This document shows positions 54,590 through 63,893 of a stretch of DNA of 64,000 nucleotides, one piece after another. The translations under genes and the position numbers were made by a program. This stretch comes from Allobosea sp. TND4EK4. Lineage in GTDB: Bacteria > Pseudomonadota > Alphaproteobacteria > Rhizobiales > Beijerinckiaceae. Location: assembly GCF_900156025.1 (NCBI RefSeq), contig NZ_FTMO01000002.1:124001-188000 (forward strand), in the 5' to 3' direction. The notes beneath the pieces were generated by a model. That model made no database searches, was not told where the DNA came from, and was given only the letters and a program-made list of their open reading frames with translations. The first letter of the stretch is position 1; the number at the start of each line of letters is the position of its first letter.

Positions 54590-54767
54590 CGCGCTCGTGA
54601 TCCTTTGCGGAAGTTGCCGGACGCTAGCGGAGGAGAGCTGCCCGGTCAAGCGCAACCATTTCGCAACCGTGTTGGCGAAAATGCCGGACATGCGGAGCCG
54701 CGCCGCCACACCGCAACCTTTTGGCAAGCGCACTGCCCTAGCGTCAGATCAAATCACGGGCGGCTCT

Positions 54768-56228
54768 ATGTATCAGGACGTCAACCCGCGCAGCATTCTC
54801 ACTCGGGCCCATGCGCCGGAAGTGGCGGTGCTGATGCGGCATTTCGAGATGCTGGCCTCGGGGCCAGCCGGCGCGCAGCACGAGGCCTTGCAGGCACTGG
54901 CCATCCAAGCCGCCGGCGACGACATCATGTTCATGTCGCCGACACCGACCGGCGACTACCGCTACGAGACCTGCGGTCGCACCCTGCCCCGCACCACCGG
55001 CCGCGACCGCACCGGCGGCTACGTCTCCAATCTCCAGAGCGACGTCGCGGAGTTCACGATCCGCTGCTACGACAGGGCTCTGGCCGAAGGGCTCGCCACC
55101 TACACCGTCCACCGTACGGTACGCACGGCACGCGTCGGCATCTTCGAGCGCCTGATCCTGCCGACGACCGACGCCGAGGGCGGTCGCCATCTCATCGTCT
55201 TCTGCCGCCAGATGAGCTTCCGCGAAGAATTCCTCATGCTGCTGATGGAGACCTCGCCCTTCGGCATCGTCGCGGTCGAGGCTGTCCGGGACGAGGACGC
55301 GCGGCTGACCGGCCTCGGCGTGCTGTCCGCCAATCAGCGGGTCGCCGCGCTCTGCGGCACCGATCCCGACATGCTGTTCAGCAGCGATGTGCGCGAGATC
55401 CTGCCCTTCCTTGCGAATGAGGAGACCTGGGCGCGTCTGCGCTATGCGGTCGAGCTGCTCCGTCCGGACCAGTTCGAGGTCGAGTTCCTGGCGGCCGGCA
55501 GACAGATCTGGCTCCAGGTTTCGCTGGCGCTTCTCGGCGACGGACTCGTGATCACGCTGTCGGACATCTCCGCCCTCATGCGCGCCAACCAGTCCCTCGA
55601 GCAGCGCGCCGCCACGCTCGCGCTCGAAGTCGGCATCGAACGCGCGACGCGGCGGGCCCTCTCCGAGGAGATCGGCCAGCGCGAGGAGCGGGAGAAGGAA
55701 CTGCGGCGCCTTGCCGAGACGGATCCGCTGACCGCGCTGCTGAACCGCCGCTCCTTCACCGAACGCGCCAATGCCGCGATCCAGTCCAGCTCGAGCGACG
55801 CGAGCGCCATCTGCCTGCTGATCATCGATCTCGATCACTTCAAGCAGATCAACGACACCCATGGCCATCCGGCCGGCGACGCCGCCATCCGCGCCTTCGC
55901 GGATCTGCTGCTCGGCGTCTTCCGGACCGAAAGCTGCCTCATCGGGCGCTTCGGCGGCGAGGAGTTCGCCATCCTCATCCGCGGAGCAGCCGGCGATGCC
56001 CTGGAGAAGGCCTCGCTCATGCAGGCGGCGCTGGCGGAGCGGGCATTGCCGGTCTCCGAGACGCTGGAACTGGCCGTGACGGCGAGCTGCGGCATCGCCT
56101 GCCGGCGCGAGGGCGAGACGCTGGCGGCGCTGACGAACCGGGCCGACCAGGCGCTCTATCGCGCCAAGAAGGAAGGCCGCAACCGGATCGCGCTGGCGGA
56201 CGAGCAGCCGCTCGCGAACGCCGCCTGA
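54768..56228 (+). CDS. PAS-GGDEF diguanylate cyclase
   Basis: 486 residues. Residues 20-150 form a PAS-like input domain (SPTPTGDYRYETCGR), about 160-275 a second PAS-like domain, 275-315 a coiled-coil linker (LALEVGIERATRRALSEEI), and 318-480 a GGDEF domain with DLDHFKQINDTHGHPAGD and the active site RFGGEEF (396-400). The product-binding I-site RxxD before the GGEEF is not present, so feedback inhibition may be absent. It makes c-di-GMP in the cytoplasm. The ATG at 54768 is preferred; longer frames would cross the ilvB leader. It is divergent from ilvB. Confidence 0.9.
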   Translation: MYQDVNPRSILTRAHAPEVAVLMRHFEMLASGPAGAQHEALQALAIQAAGDDIMFMSPTPTGDYRYETCGRTLPRTTGRDRTGGYVSNLQSDVAEFTIRCYDRALAEGLATYTVHRTVRTARVGIFERLILPTTDAEGGRHLIVFCRQMSFREEFLMLLMETSPFGIVAVEAVRDEDARLTGLGVLSANQRVAALCGTDPDMLFSSDVREILPFLANEETWARLRYAVELLRPDQFEVEFLAAGRQIWLQVSLALLGDGLVITLSDISALMRANQSLEQRAATLALEVGIERATRRALSEEIGQREEREKELRRLAETDPLTALLNRRSFTERANAAIQSSSSDASAICLLIIDLDHFKQINDTHGHPAGDAAIRAFADLLLGVFRTESCLIGRFGGEEFAILIRGAAGDALEKASLMQAALAERALPVSETLELAVTASCGIACRREGETLAALTNRADQALYRAKKEGRNRIALADEQPLANAA

Positions 56229-56230
56229 TC

Positions 56231-57160
56231 TTACCGCGCCAGCGCCGCGCGGGTGACATCAGGGGCCACCTCCGGCGCCACCGCCTGCCAGCCCTCCATC
56301 TGGTGCCGGAACCACGTCACCTGACGCTTGGCATAGGCCCTCGTATCGGCCTGGCCAAGCCGGATCGCCTCCTCCAGCGAGAGCGTCCCATCGAGATGGG
56401 CAATGAGTCCCGGCACGCCATGCGCCCGCATGATCGGCAGCAGCGGATCGAGCCCACGCGCCTTCAGCCGCTCGACCTCGGCGAGCGCGCCCTGATCGAT
56501 CATCGCCTCGAAACGCCGGTCGATCGCAGCGCGCACCCTTTCCCGCTCAGGACTGACGAACAGGCGCAGGGTCCCCGCGCCGGAGAGCGGCCCCGGCTCG
56601 CGCTCGCCCTGAAAGCTTGCAAGCGAGCGCCCGGTCGCCAGGTGGACCTCGATCGCGCGCATGATCCGCATCCGGTCGGACGGGCGCAGGCGCTCCGCCA
56701 TCGTGGGATCGCGCACCGCGAGTTCGGCATGCAGCGCTTCGGTCGCCGCGCCGTCGGCCCGCTCCCGGAAGGCCGCGCGCACCTCGTCCGGGACCGGCGG
56801 CATCGCGGAGAAACCCTCCGTCAGCGCCTTGAAGTAAAGCCCGGTGCCGCCGACGAAGATGGGCAGGAGCCCCTCCTTCCGGAGCTGCGGCAGCAACGCC
56901 GCGACATCCGCCGCATAGCGCATCGCAGAGGAGTTCACCGCACCGTCGACATGGCCATAGAGCCGGTGCGGCACCGCGGCTTCCTCCTCCGGCGTCGGCC
57001 GTGCGGAGAGGATCCTCAGGTCGCGATAGACCTGCATCGAATCGGCATTGACCACGACGCCGCCGAAGGCTCTCGCCAGAGCCATCGCCAGCGCGGACTT
57101 GCCGCTGGCGGTGGGACCTGCGATGAGCACCGCCCTGATCGTCTCTCCCGTCCGTTCCAC
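56231..57160 (-). CDS. miaA: tRNA dimethylallyltransferase MiaA
   Basis: About 309 residues. It prenylates A37 of tRNAs reading UNN codons. Walker A is [14 protein letters not shown]; also [26 protein letters not shown], and [13 protein letters not shown] near the end. The N-terminus is uncertain: the likely start is a GTG at 57160, as no ATG lies in frame between it and the conserved core. It is convergent with the GGDEF gene and divergent from serB with 12 bp between starts. miaA-serB-ilvB is a common alphaproteobacterial neighbourhood. Confidence 0.92.
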   Translation of the reverse strand: MERTGETIRAVLIAGPTASGKSALAMALARAFGGVVVNADSMQVYRDLRILSARPTPEEEAAVPHRLYGHVDGAVNSSAMRYAADVAALLPQLRKEGLLPIFVGGTGLYFKALTEGFSAMPPVPDEVRAAFRERADGAATEALHAELAVRDPTMAERLRPSDRMRIMRAIEVHLATGRSLASFQGEREPGPLSGAGTLRLFVSPERERVRAAIDRRFEAMIDQGALAEVERLKARGLDPLLPIMRAHGVPGLIAHLDGTLSLEEAIRLGQADTRAYAKRQVTWFRHQMEGWQAVAPEVAPDVTRAALAR

Positions 57161-57172
57161 CCGGTCTGTCCC

Positions 57173-58060
57173 ATGCTCGTCGCGACGCTCGTTTCCGCCC
57201 ATGGCCAGGCGCTGCTCGGCGCCGCTGCGCTCGACAGGCTCTGCCGGGCGGTGCCGGGCGTCACCGGCTCGGCCGTGCTGGACGGCGAGGTCGCGGCCGA
57301 TCTCTTCGCGGAAGCGGGCGAGCCGCGCAAGCTCGAAGCGGATATCCGCGCCGCGCTGGGCGACCCCGCCATCGACATCATCGTCCAACCCCTCGCCGAG
57401 CGCCGCAAGGCCCTGTTCCTCGCCGACATGGATTCGACCATGATCGGCCAGGAGTGCATCGACGAGCTCGCCGCCTATGTCGGCCTCAAGGACCTCGTCT
57501 CCGCCATCACCGAGCGGGCCATGCGCGGCGAGATCGCCTTCGAGCCGGCCCTGCGCGAGCGCGTCGCGCTGCTGAAGGGCGTGCCGCTGTCCGTCGTGGA
57601 CGAGATCATCCGCGACCGCATCACCCTGACGCCGGGCGGCAGCGAACTGGTCCGGACGATGCGCGCCAACGGCGCCTACACGGCCCTGGTCTCCGGTGGC
57701 TTTACCGTGTTCACGGGGCCGATCAGCGCCACGATCGGCTTCGACGAGCACCGCTCCAACGTCCTGATCGCGCAGGACGGCATCCTGATTGGCGAGGTCG
57801 CCGATCCGATCCTCGGCAAGCAGGCCAAGCTCGATTCGCTGGTGGAACTGCGCGCGCGCTTCGGCCTCGCCCCGTCGCAGACCCTGGCGATCGGCGACGG
57901 CGCCAACGACCTGGCCATGCTGGGCGAAGCCGGCCTCGGCGTCGCCTTCCGCGCCAAGCCTGCCGTCGCGGCGGCGGCCCATGCCCGGCTGGAGCATGCC
58001 GATCTGGCCGCGCTGCTCTATGCGCAAGGCTATACCGGCGCCGAGATCGTCCGAGCCTGA
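57173..58060 (+). CDS. serB: Phosphoserine phosphatase SerB
   Basis: 295 residues of the HAD superfamily, last step of serine synthesis. An N-terminal ACT-like part (1-70) precedes the HAD core: nucleophile motif [17 protein letters not shown] (DxDxT), TLVSGG-type motif II, Lys in LGKQAKL and motif [13 protein letters not shown]. The start is the ATG at 57173. Control sequences for both serB and miaA must overlap coding DNA given the 12-bp gap. Confidence 0.94.
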   Translation: MLVATLVSAHGQALLGAAALDRLCRAVPGVTGSAVLDGEVAADLFAEAGEPRKLEADIRAALGDPAIDIIVQPLAERRKALFLADMDSTMIGQECIDELAAYVGLKDLVSAITERAMRGEIAFEPALRERVALLKGVPLSVVDEIIRDRITLTPGGSELVRTMRANGAYTALVSGGFTVFTGPISATIGFDEHRSNVLIAQDGILIGEVADPILGKQAKLDSLVELRARFGLAPSQTLAIGDGANDLAMLGEAGLGVAFRAKPAVAAAAHARLEHADLAALLYAQGYTGAEIVRA

Positions 58061-58075
58061 ACCGAGGGCTGGCGA

Positions 58076-58417
58076 CTAATCGACGATGAACAGCGTCGCG
58101 CCGGTCGCCGTGCTGGAGCGATGCGCCTCGGCGCCGTCGGCGACCTGGTAGCTCATCCCGGCCTTCAGCGGCATGACGCGTCCATCCTCCAGCCGCGTCT
58201 CCATTTCACCGGCGAGGCACAGGATGATGTGCCCCTTGGAACACCAGTGATCGGCCACATAGCCGGGCGAGTACTCGACCATCCGCACCCTGATGCGGTT
58301 GCCCTCGGGACCGAAATGCTGAACCCGCCAGGTTGCCTCGCCGCTGTCGCCGGCATGGACCTCCACCGGGATCGTCGACCAATCCGTGGTGACGAAGGGA
58401 ATGTCGCTCATCTTCAT
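58076..58417 (-). CDS. DHCW-motif cupin fold protein
   Basis: 113 residues of the small RmlC-type cupin. The DHCW-like motif appears as VADHWCSKGHIILCLAGEME, where His and Glu could bind metal. GGAGG lies 5 bases before the ATG at 58417. Cupins of this size are often sugar- or metal-binding; no function is assigned. It is convergent with serB. Confidence 0.82.
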   Translation of the reverse strand: MKMSDIPFVTTDWSTIPVEVHAGDSGEATWRVQHFGPEGNRIRVRMVEYSPGYVADHWCSKGHIILCLAGEMETRLEDGRVMPLKAGMSYQVADGAEAHRSSTATGATLFIVD

Positions 58418-58518
58418 GTCAGCCTCCGGGCATGTGCGTCGCGACGCAGCAATCCTGCTCTAACGGGATCGGCGCCCCTCGCCAACGCGACAGGCCGTGA
58501 CGCGGTGCGGACATGAAA

Positions 58519-58542
58519 AGGGCGGCCCTTCCGGGCCGCCCT
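58519..58542 (-). terminator. Rho-independent terminator after degP
   Basis: Read on the minus strand, AGGGCGGCCC, loop GGAA, GGGCCGCCCT form a perfect 10-bp stem followed by TTTTC. It is 26 bp past the degP stop codon. The strong stem marks the end of the hflK-hflC-DUF2065-degP run. Confidence 0.8.
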
Positions 58543-58567
58543 CCAGCTTCTGCAAGCCGGGCTCGCC

Positions 58568-60079
58568 TCAGTTCATCGCCAGAGCGACGAAGCGGACCTC
58601 GCCTTGCGCATTCGAGACCAGAAGCAGGGCCGACTTCTTGCCCTCCTTCTTCAGGGCGTCGAGGCGCTTCGTGACGTCGTCGGGCGAGTTCACCGCCTCC
58701 TGCCCCACTTCCACGATCAGCTCGCCGACCTGGATGCGCTTGTCGGCCGCGTTGGAGTTCGGATCGACCTTGGTGACGATCACGCCCTTGAGGCCGTCCT
58801 TCAGCGAATAGCGCTTGCGCAGCTCGTCGTTCTGCGCCGAGAGCTCGAGGCCGAGCGCGGTCGCGACGGCGGGCTTGGCGGTCTCGACCGGCGGCTTGTT
58901 GGCCGCGGCGGTCTGGACCTTCTCGCCATCCTCCAGGCGGCCGAGCTTGACCGTCTTCGACAGCTCCTTGCCCTTCCGCATGATCAGGACCGGCACGTCC
59001 TTGCCGACCGGCGTCGCCGCGACGATGCGCGGCAGGTCGCGCGAATCCTTCACATCCTTGCCGTCGAACTTGGTGATGACGTCGCCCGTCTCGAGACCGG
59101 CGGGCTTGGCCGGACCCTTCTCGTCCACGCCGGCGATCAGCGCGCCGCGGGCGCTGCCAAGGCCGAGCGCGTCGGCCGTGGCATCGTCCACGCTCTGGAT
59201 CCGCACGCCGAGCCAGCCGCGGCGGGTCTCGCCGAAGTCCTTGAGCTGCTCGACGATGTTCGTCGCCAGCGACGACGGCACGGCGAAGCCGATGCCGACC
59301 GAGCCGCCCGTCGGCGAGAGGATGGCGGTGTTGATGCCGATGACCTCGCCGGCCATGTTGAACAGCGGGCCGCCCGAGTTGCCCTTGTTGATGGCTGCGT
59401 CGGTCTGGATATAGGTGTCGTAGGGTCCCTGGCTGATGTCGCGGTTGCGGGCCGAGACGATGCCGGAGGAGACCGAGCCGCCGAGCCCGAACGGGTTGCC
59501 GATCGCCATCACCGGGTCGCCGATCCGCATCTTGTCGGAATCGCCGAACTTCACGAACGGCAGGGGCTTGTCCGACTTCACCCGCAGGACGGCGAGGTCG
59601 ACCTTGGTATCCTTGCCGACGACTTCGGCCTTGAGGCGCGTGCCGTCGCTCAGGATGGCGGTGATCTCGTTGGCGTCGCCGATGACGTGATTGTTGGTCA
59701 CGATCAGGCCCGCCGCATCGATGATGAAGCCCGAGCCGGCCGATTGCGAGCGGCGCTGCTGCGGCGCCTGCCGCTCGCCCTGCTGGTTGCGGCGGTTGAA
59801 GAACTCCTCGAACAGATCGCCGAAGGGCGTGTCCGGGCCGAGCTGGGGCAGCTGCGGCATGTTGCGGCCCTTCGTATCGGCCGTGGTGACGGCCGAGATG
59901 TTGACCACGGCCGGCATCACCCGCTCGACCAGATCGGCGAGCGAAGTCTGGCCTTGCAGCAGCGGCGTGTTCGCCTGTGCAGGCGCCACCACGGGCGTCA
60001 TCAGCGCGAGCCCGGCGACCCCGGCGGCGAGCGCAAGGCGAACAGGCCGGGAGGCTGCGGAAACGGTATTCGATGCCAT
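58568..60079 (-). CDS. degP: DegP-type (Do) periplasmic serine protease
   Basis: 503 residues. A signal peptide (1-37, cleavage near AQA-N) leads to a trypsin-like domain with the triad His in VTNNHVIGD, Asp in VDLAVLRVK and Ser in GNSGGPLFN. Two PDZ domains follow (about 290-370 and 410-495). A Q-rich linker (about residues 85-115) lies before the catalytic His. It degrades or refolds damaged envelope proteins. GAGGA is 5 bases before the ATG at 60079. The downstream neighbours of hflKC in alphaproteobacteria are often degP homologues. Confidence 0.95.
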   Translation of the reverse strand: MASNTVSAASRPVRLALAAGVAGLALMTPVVAPAQANTPLLQGQTSLADLVERVMPAVVNISAVTTADTKGRNMPQLPQLGPDTPFGDLFEEFFNRRNQQGERQAPQQRRSQSAGSGFIIDAAGLIVTNNHVIGDANEITAILSDGTRLKAEVVGKDTKVDLAVLRVKSDKPLPFVKFGDSDKMRIGDPVMAIGNPFGLGGSVSSGIVSARNRDISQGPYDTYIQTDAAINKGNSGGPLFNMAGEVIGINTAILSPTGGSVGIGFAVPSSLATNIVEQLKDFGETRRGWLGVRIQSVDDATADALGLGSARGALIAGVDEKGPAKPAGLETGDVITKFDGKDVKDSRDLPRIVAATPVGKDVPVLIMRKGKELSKTVKLGRLEDGEKVQTAAANKPPVETAKPAVATALGLELSAQNDELRKRYSLKDGLKGVIVTKVDPNSNAADKRIQVGELIVEVGQEAVNSPDDVTKRLDALKKEGKKSALLLVSNAQGEVRFVALAMN

Positions 60080-60179
60080 CTGGATCCTCTTGTCCGAAAA
60101 AGGCAGGCCGGGCGGATCGCCGCGCATCGCAACCGACGCGAAGCAGCGACCGATCTTATCGTTGCAGCATCGGATTCTT

Positions 60180-60204
60180 CCGAAAAGCGGAATCCTCTTT
60201 TCGG
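60180..60204 (-). promoter_or_regulatory. Inverted repeat upstream of degP
   Basis: CCGAAAAG (60180-60187) pairs with CTTTTCGG (60197-60204), and a nested alternative TTCCG/CGGAA overlaps it. It lies about 100 bp before degP and 106 bp past the DUF2065 gene. Without a T-run it may be an operator rather than a terminator; no clear sigma-E or sigma-32 boxes were picked out. Confidence 0.45.
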
Positions 60205-60309
60205 TACGATGCTCAGGCGACGTGATTTCCGTGCCAGATTGAACCCCGAAATGCGGCATGAGAGCGACGCACGATCACGTCATCGCATGATCGTGCGCGT
60301 CGTCGTGTT

Positions 60310-60501
60310 CTACCAATTGCCCCGGGCGAGCCAGACGAGCACCACGCCGAGCACCGCCGAGCCCAGTCCGATCAGACGCATCCGATCTGGCGGGGTCTCG
60401 GCCGCGCTCCGCAGGGCATCCTTCGCCAGATGAGGAATGGAGGCGAAGAGGATGCCTTCGATGGCGAAGACCAGGCCGAGCGCCGCGATGAAATCCCACA
60501 T
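60310..60501 (-). CDS. DUF2065 (YjeT-like) small membrane protein
   Basis: 63 residues, two hydrophobic helices (3-22 and 42-60): WDFIAALGLVFAIEGILFA and RLIGLGSAVLGVVLVWL. The family sits next to hflKC across proteobacteria, as here (18 bp behind hflC). The function is unknown; a role with the HflKC-FtsH complex is suggested only by context. Confidence 0.9.
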   Translation of the reverse strand: MWDFIAALGLVFAIEGILFASIPHLAKDALRSAAETPPDRMRLIGLGSAVLGVVLVWLARGNW

Positions 60502-60519
60502 CCGCGTCGCTCGCCGGGA

Positions 60520-61461
60520 TCAGGGCCTCGCCGGCGCGGGCACGGTCGTGCCGGAGGCGGCGGGCGCCTGGGGCTGGCCGTTCCCACGCTGCGCGTTGGG
60601 GCCGTTGAAGAACTGGAAGAACGGCGAGTCCGGCGTCAGGACCATCCGGGTGTCGCCGGGCTTGATGCTGGCTTCATAGGCCTGCATCGAGCGGTAGAAG
60701 GCGAAGAACTCGGGGTCCTTGCCGAAGGCTTCGGCGAACACTTTGTTGCGCTCGCCCTCGCCCTGGCCGCGGATCTCGTCGGCCTGCTGCTGGGCCTGGG
60801 CGACGATGACCGTCGAATCCCTGTCGGCCCGCGCCCGGATCTCCTGCGCCTGCTGGGCGCCGAGCGCGCGTGCCTCGGCCGCCTCGCGCTGACGCTCCGT
60901 CTGCATGCGCTGGAACACCGCCGCCGAGTTCGCCGCCGGCAGATCGACGCGCCGCAGCTTGACGTCGACGACTGTCATGCCGAAGCGCGCGGCCTCACGG
61001 TTGACCTCGTCGCGGATGCGGCCCATCAGCCGCGAGCGCTCGGTCCGCACCATGTCGGTGAAGGTCGCGTCGGCCAGGACGGATCGGACATTGCCGTTCA
61101 CGATCGAGGTCAGCTGCGAATTCGCCCGCGGGATGTTGTTGACCGCCTGGTAGAAGCGCAGCGGGTCGGAGATGCGGTAGCGCGTGAAGGCATCGACGAC
61201 GAGACGCTTCTGGTCCGAGGCGATGATTTCCTGCGCCGGCAGGTCGAGATCGAGGATGCGGTTGTCCAGCAGCGTAACGGTCTCGACCGGCGCGAACCAC
61301 TTGAAGTAGAGGCCGGGCTCGGTCTTGACCGCACGCACGGCGCCGAGGCGCAGCACGAGCGCCGACTGCGTCTGCGAGACGATGAAGGTGCAGGCGTAGA
61401 ACACGACCGCGGCGGCGATGACGACGACGAGCGCCGCCGCGCGAAGGAAGGAACCGTTCAT
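60520..61461 (-). CDS. hflC: HflC, SPFH-domain FtsH modulator
   Basis: 313 residues. One N-terminal membrane helix (8-28), then an SPFH/band-7 domain (SALVLRLGAVRAVKTEPGLYFK onward) and a long helical tail. It forms a membrane ring with HflK around FtsH and restrains its proteolysis. The ATG overlaps the hflK stop by ATGA (61458-61461). Confidence 0.95.
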   Translation of the reverse strand: MNGSFLRAAALVVVIAAAVVFYACTFIVSQTQSALVLRLGAVRAVKTEPGLYFKWFAPVETVTLLDNRILDLDLPAQEIIASDQKRLVVDAFTRYRISDPLRFYQAVNNIPRANSQLTSIVNGNVRSVLADATFTDMVRTERSRLMGRIRDEVNREAARFGMTVVDVKLRRVDLPAANSAAVFQRMQTERQREAAEARALGAQQAQEIRARADRDSTVIVAQAQQQADEIRGQGEGERNKVFAEAFGKDPEFFAFYRSMQAYEASIKPGDTRMVLTPDSPFFQFFNGPNAQRGNGQPQAPAASGTTVPAPARP

Positions 61462-62624
61462 CGGGTGCCTCCCTGCTGCGGGGCGCCCGGCGCGGGCCGC
61501 CGGGGCTGCTGGAGTTCGCCCAGCGGCAGATAGGGCACCACGCCCTGTCCGTTGCCGTTCTGGTCGAGGATGATCTTGTCGGTACCGCCCATCACCCGTT
61601 CCATCGTCTCCAGGAAGAGACGCTCGCGCGTCACGCCCGGAGCGTTCTTGTACTGCTCGTAGACCGCGTTGAAGCGGCTGGCCTGGCCGCGCGCTTCCGC
61701 CACGGTCTGCTCCTTGTAGGCTTCAGCCGACTGCGTCAGCTGGGCGGCGCGTCCGCGCGCCTCCGGCACGACGCGGTTGGCATAGGTCTGCGCCTCGTTG
61801 CGCAGGCGCTCCTGGTCGGCGCGGGCCGCCTGGACGTCGCGGAAGGCGTCGATGACCTGCTGCGGCGGATCGACCTTCTGCAGCTGGACGAGACGGATCT
61901 GCACGCCGGCCTTATAGCCGTTCAGGGTGTCCTGCATCAGCTGGCGCACCTCGGTCTCGATCGCGCCGCGATCGGTGGTGAGCACCGGCTGGATGTTGCG
62001 CTTGCCGGTGACCTCGCGCATCGCGCTCTCGGCCACGGCCTTCACAGTGCCCGGCGGGTCCTGGATGTTGAAGATGTAGTCTTCCGGCGCGGCGGGGTCG
62101 ATCTGCCACTGCACGATGAAATCGATGTCGACGATGTTCTCGTCGCCGGTGAGCATCAGGCTCTCCTCGATGACGTCCGTCTGGCGCGACTGGCGCACCG
62201 ACTCGACCGTCCGGAAGCCGACCTCGGTGGTGATGACGTTCGTCACCTGGGGCTTCACGACGGAGCCGATCGGATAGGGCCAGTTCCAGTTGGCGCCCTC
62301 GCCCGTCTTGCCGACGAACCGGCCGAAGACGATGTTGAGGCCGACTTCGTTGGGCCGCACGAAATAGATGCCGGATCCGAGCCACAGCAGGATCAGGGCA
62401 AGCAGCCCCAGGATCAGCCCGCGCCCGCCGAGATTGCCGCCGGGAAGCAGGTTCTTGAGCCGGTCCTGGCTGCGCCGCAGGATGTCCTCGAGATCGGGCG
62501 GATTGCCGTTGCCGCCACCGCCTCCGGAGCCGCCGCCCCAGGGGCCGCCGCCACCACTGCCTCCGCGCTGACCCCAGGGTCCTCCCCCGTTGTTGCCACC
62601 GCCGCTCTGGTTGCTCCAAGGCAT
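61458..62624 (-). CDS. hflK: HflK, SPFH-domain FtsH modulator
   Basis: 388 residues. Residues 1-40 are a Gly-rich low-complexity head (GGGNNGGGPWGQRGG), followed by a membrane helix (about 68-90), an SPFH domain (IYFVRPNEVGLNIVFGRFVG) and a C-terminal Pro/Gln tail. It partners HflC. The start is the ATG at 62624; folA ends 247 bp upstream, so an own promoter is likely there. Confidence 0.94.
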   Translation of the reverse strand: MPWSNQSGGGNNGGGPWGQRGGSGGGGPWGGGSGGGGGNGNPPDLEDILRRSQDRLKNLLPGGNLGGRGLILGLLALILLWLGSGIYFVRPNEVGLNIVFGRFVGKTGEGANWNWPYPIGSVVKPQVTNVITTEVGFRTVESVRQSRQTDVIEESLMLTGDENIVDIDFIVQWQIDPAAPEDYIFNIQDPPGTVKAVAESAMREVTGKRNIQPVLTTDRGAIETEVRQLMQDTLNGYKAGVQIRLVQLQKVDPPQQVIDAFRDVQAARADQERLRNEAQTYANRVVPEARGRAAQLTQSAEAYKEQTVAEARGQASRFNAVYEQYKNAPGVTRERLFLETMERVMGGTDKIILDQNGNGQGVVPYLPLGELQQPRRPAPGAPQQGGTR

Positions 62625-62871
62625 TCTCGGCCCGTTCCCTTTCGTTCGTTTGTCATGCTTGGGGCTCTGCCCGAAGGCAACCCGATGCCGGCACCCTGGC
62701 AGGGCGCCGGCCTGAGTTGGTCATGGGCCACGGATTCGTCAACGGCGCAAGCCATTCATCGTGAACGGAAAGCGGCAATAGGACGACCAGGCCGCCCCGA
62801 AAGCGACGTTTGGAAGCCGCATATGTGCCGCGATCCCGCAACGATGCGTCCAAAAGACGCGTGCAGGCGCG

Positions 62872-63405
62872 CTATCGCCCGGGCGAACAGGGTTGGCGCC
62901 GCGCAAAGCTCGCGAAGGTGAAGGCGTGCTCGTTCTCGGCGTCGGCCGGGTGATCTTCGCGCGCCGTCTCGACGAACGCGTCGTGCGGCCAGTCCGGAAA
63001 GGTCGCGTCGCCCCGCGGCGTCGCATGGACAAAGGTCAGCTCCAGCCGGTCGGCCAGCGGCAGCATCTGCCGGTAGATCTCGGTGCCGCCGCCGATGATC
63101 ACGGAGGGCGCGGCCATCTCCGCCCCGATCCTGCGGGCAAGTGCCACCGCCGCCTCGACCGAATGCGCGACCTCGACGCCCTCGGCCGCAAAGGTGGCAT
63201 CGCGTGTGAGCACGATGGTCCGGCGGCCCGGCAAGGGCTTGCCGATGGACAGGAAGGTCTTGCGCCCCATGATGATCGGGCAGCCCATCGTCAGCTGCTT
63301 GAAGCGCCGGAGGTCGCTCCTCAGCCGCCAGATCAGCCGGTTGTCATTGCCGATGACGCCGTTGTCGGCGAGCGCAGCGACCAGGACGAGGGGAAGCTCG
63401 GCCAT
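62872..63405 (-). CDS. folA: Dihydrofolate reductase FolA
   Basis: 177 residues. It reduces dihydrofolate with NADPH, completing the thymidylate cycle with thyA. Marks are LVAALADNGVIGNDNRLIW, the helix SDLRRFKQLTMGCPIIMGRKTFLSIG, and VIIGGGTEIYRQMLPLADRL. The start at 63405 is chosen because the protein then begins with the family N-terminus; it lies 5 bp past the GNAT stop. thyA-GNAT-folA is one operon, with the GNAT gene inserted between the folate genes. Confidence 0.94.
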   Translation of the reverse strand: MAELPLVLVAALADNGVIGNDNRLIWRLRSDLRRFKQLTMGCPIIMGRKTFLSIGKPLPGRRTIVLTRDATFAAEGVEVAHSVEAAVALARRIGAEMAAPSVIIGGGTEIYRQMLPLADRLELTFVHATPRGDATFPDWPHDAFVETAREDHPADAENEHAFTFASFARRQPCSPGR

Positions 63406-63410
63406 CCCGC

Positions 63411-63893
63411 TCAGCCTTCCCCGCCGAGCGTCGCGAGGGCCTCGCCCTCCAGCCGCTTCACCGTCCACTCGTCCTGTGCCCTGGCGCCGATCGAGCGGTA
63501 GAACACCCGCGACGGCTCGTTCCAGTTCAGCACCCACCAGGCGAGCCGCGGCAGGTCCTCGTCGACGCAGCGTTTCGCCAGCCGCGCCATCAGCGCCTTG
63601 CCGATGCCGCGCCCGCGCTGCTCCGGCCGCACATAAAGATCCTCAAGCCAGATGCCGTGCCGGCCCCGGAAGGTCGAATAGGTGTAGAACCACAGGGCAA
63701 AGCCGACGGCCTCGCCCTCCCATTCCGCGATCTCGCAGAAGACACGCGGATTCTCGCCGAAGAGCGACGCATCGATCTCCGCCTCGCTCGCCACCACCTC
63801 GTGCAGCAGCTTCTCGTATTCGGCGAGTTCGCGGACGAACTGCAGGACGAGCCCGGCCTCGCCGGGACGCGCGGGTCGGATGGAGAGGGTCAT
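63411..63893 (-). CDS. GNAT-family N-acetyltransferase
   Basis: 160 residues. The acetyl-CoA motif A is [20 protein letters not shown] and motif B is [14 protein letters not shown]. It resembles spermidine/diamine acetyltransferase-type GNATs ([19 protein letters not shown]); the exact substrate is unknown. It overlaps thyA upstream by ATGA (63890-63893) and is followed by folA after 5 bp. Confidence 0.9.
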   Translation of the reverse strand: MTLSIRPARPGEAGLVLQFVRELAEYEKLLHEVVASEAEIDASLFGENPRVFCEIAEWEGEAVGFALWFYTYSTFRGRHGIWLEDLYVRPEQRGRGIGKALMARLAKRCVDEDLPRLAWWVLNWNEPSRVFYRSIGARAQDEWTVKRLEGEALATLGGEG

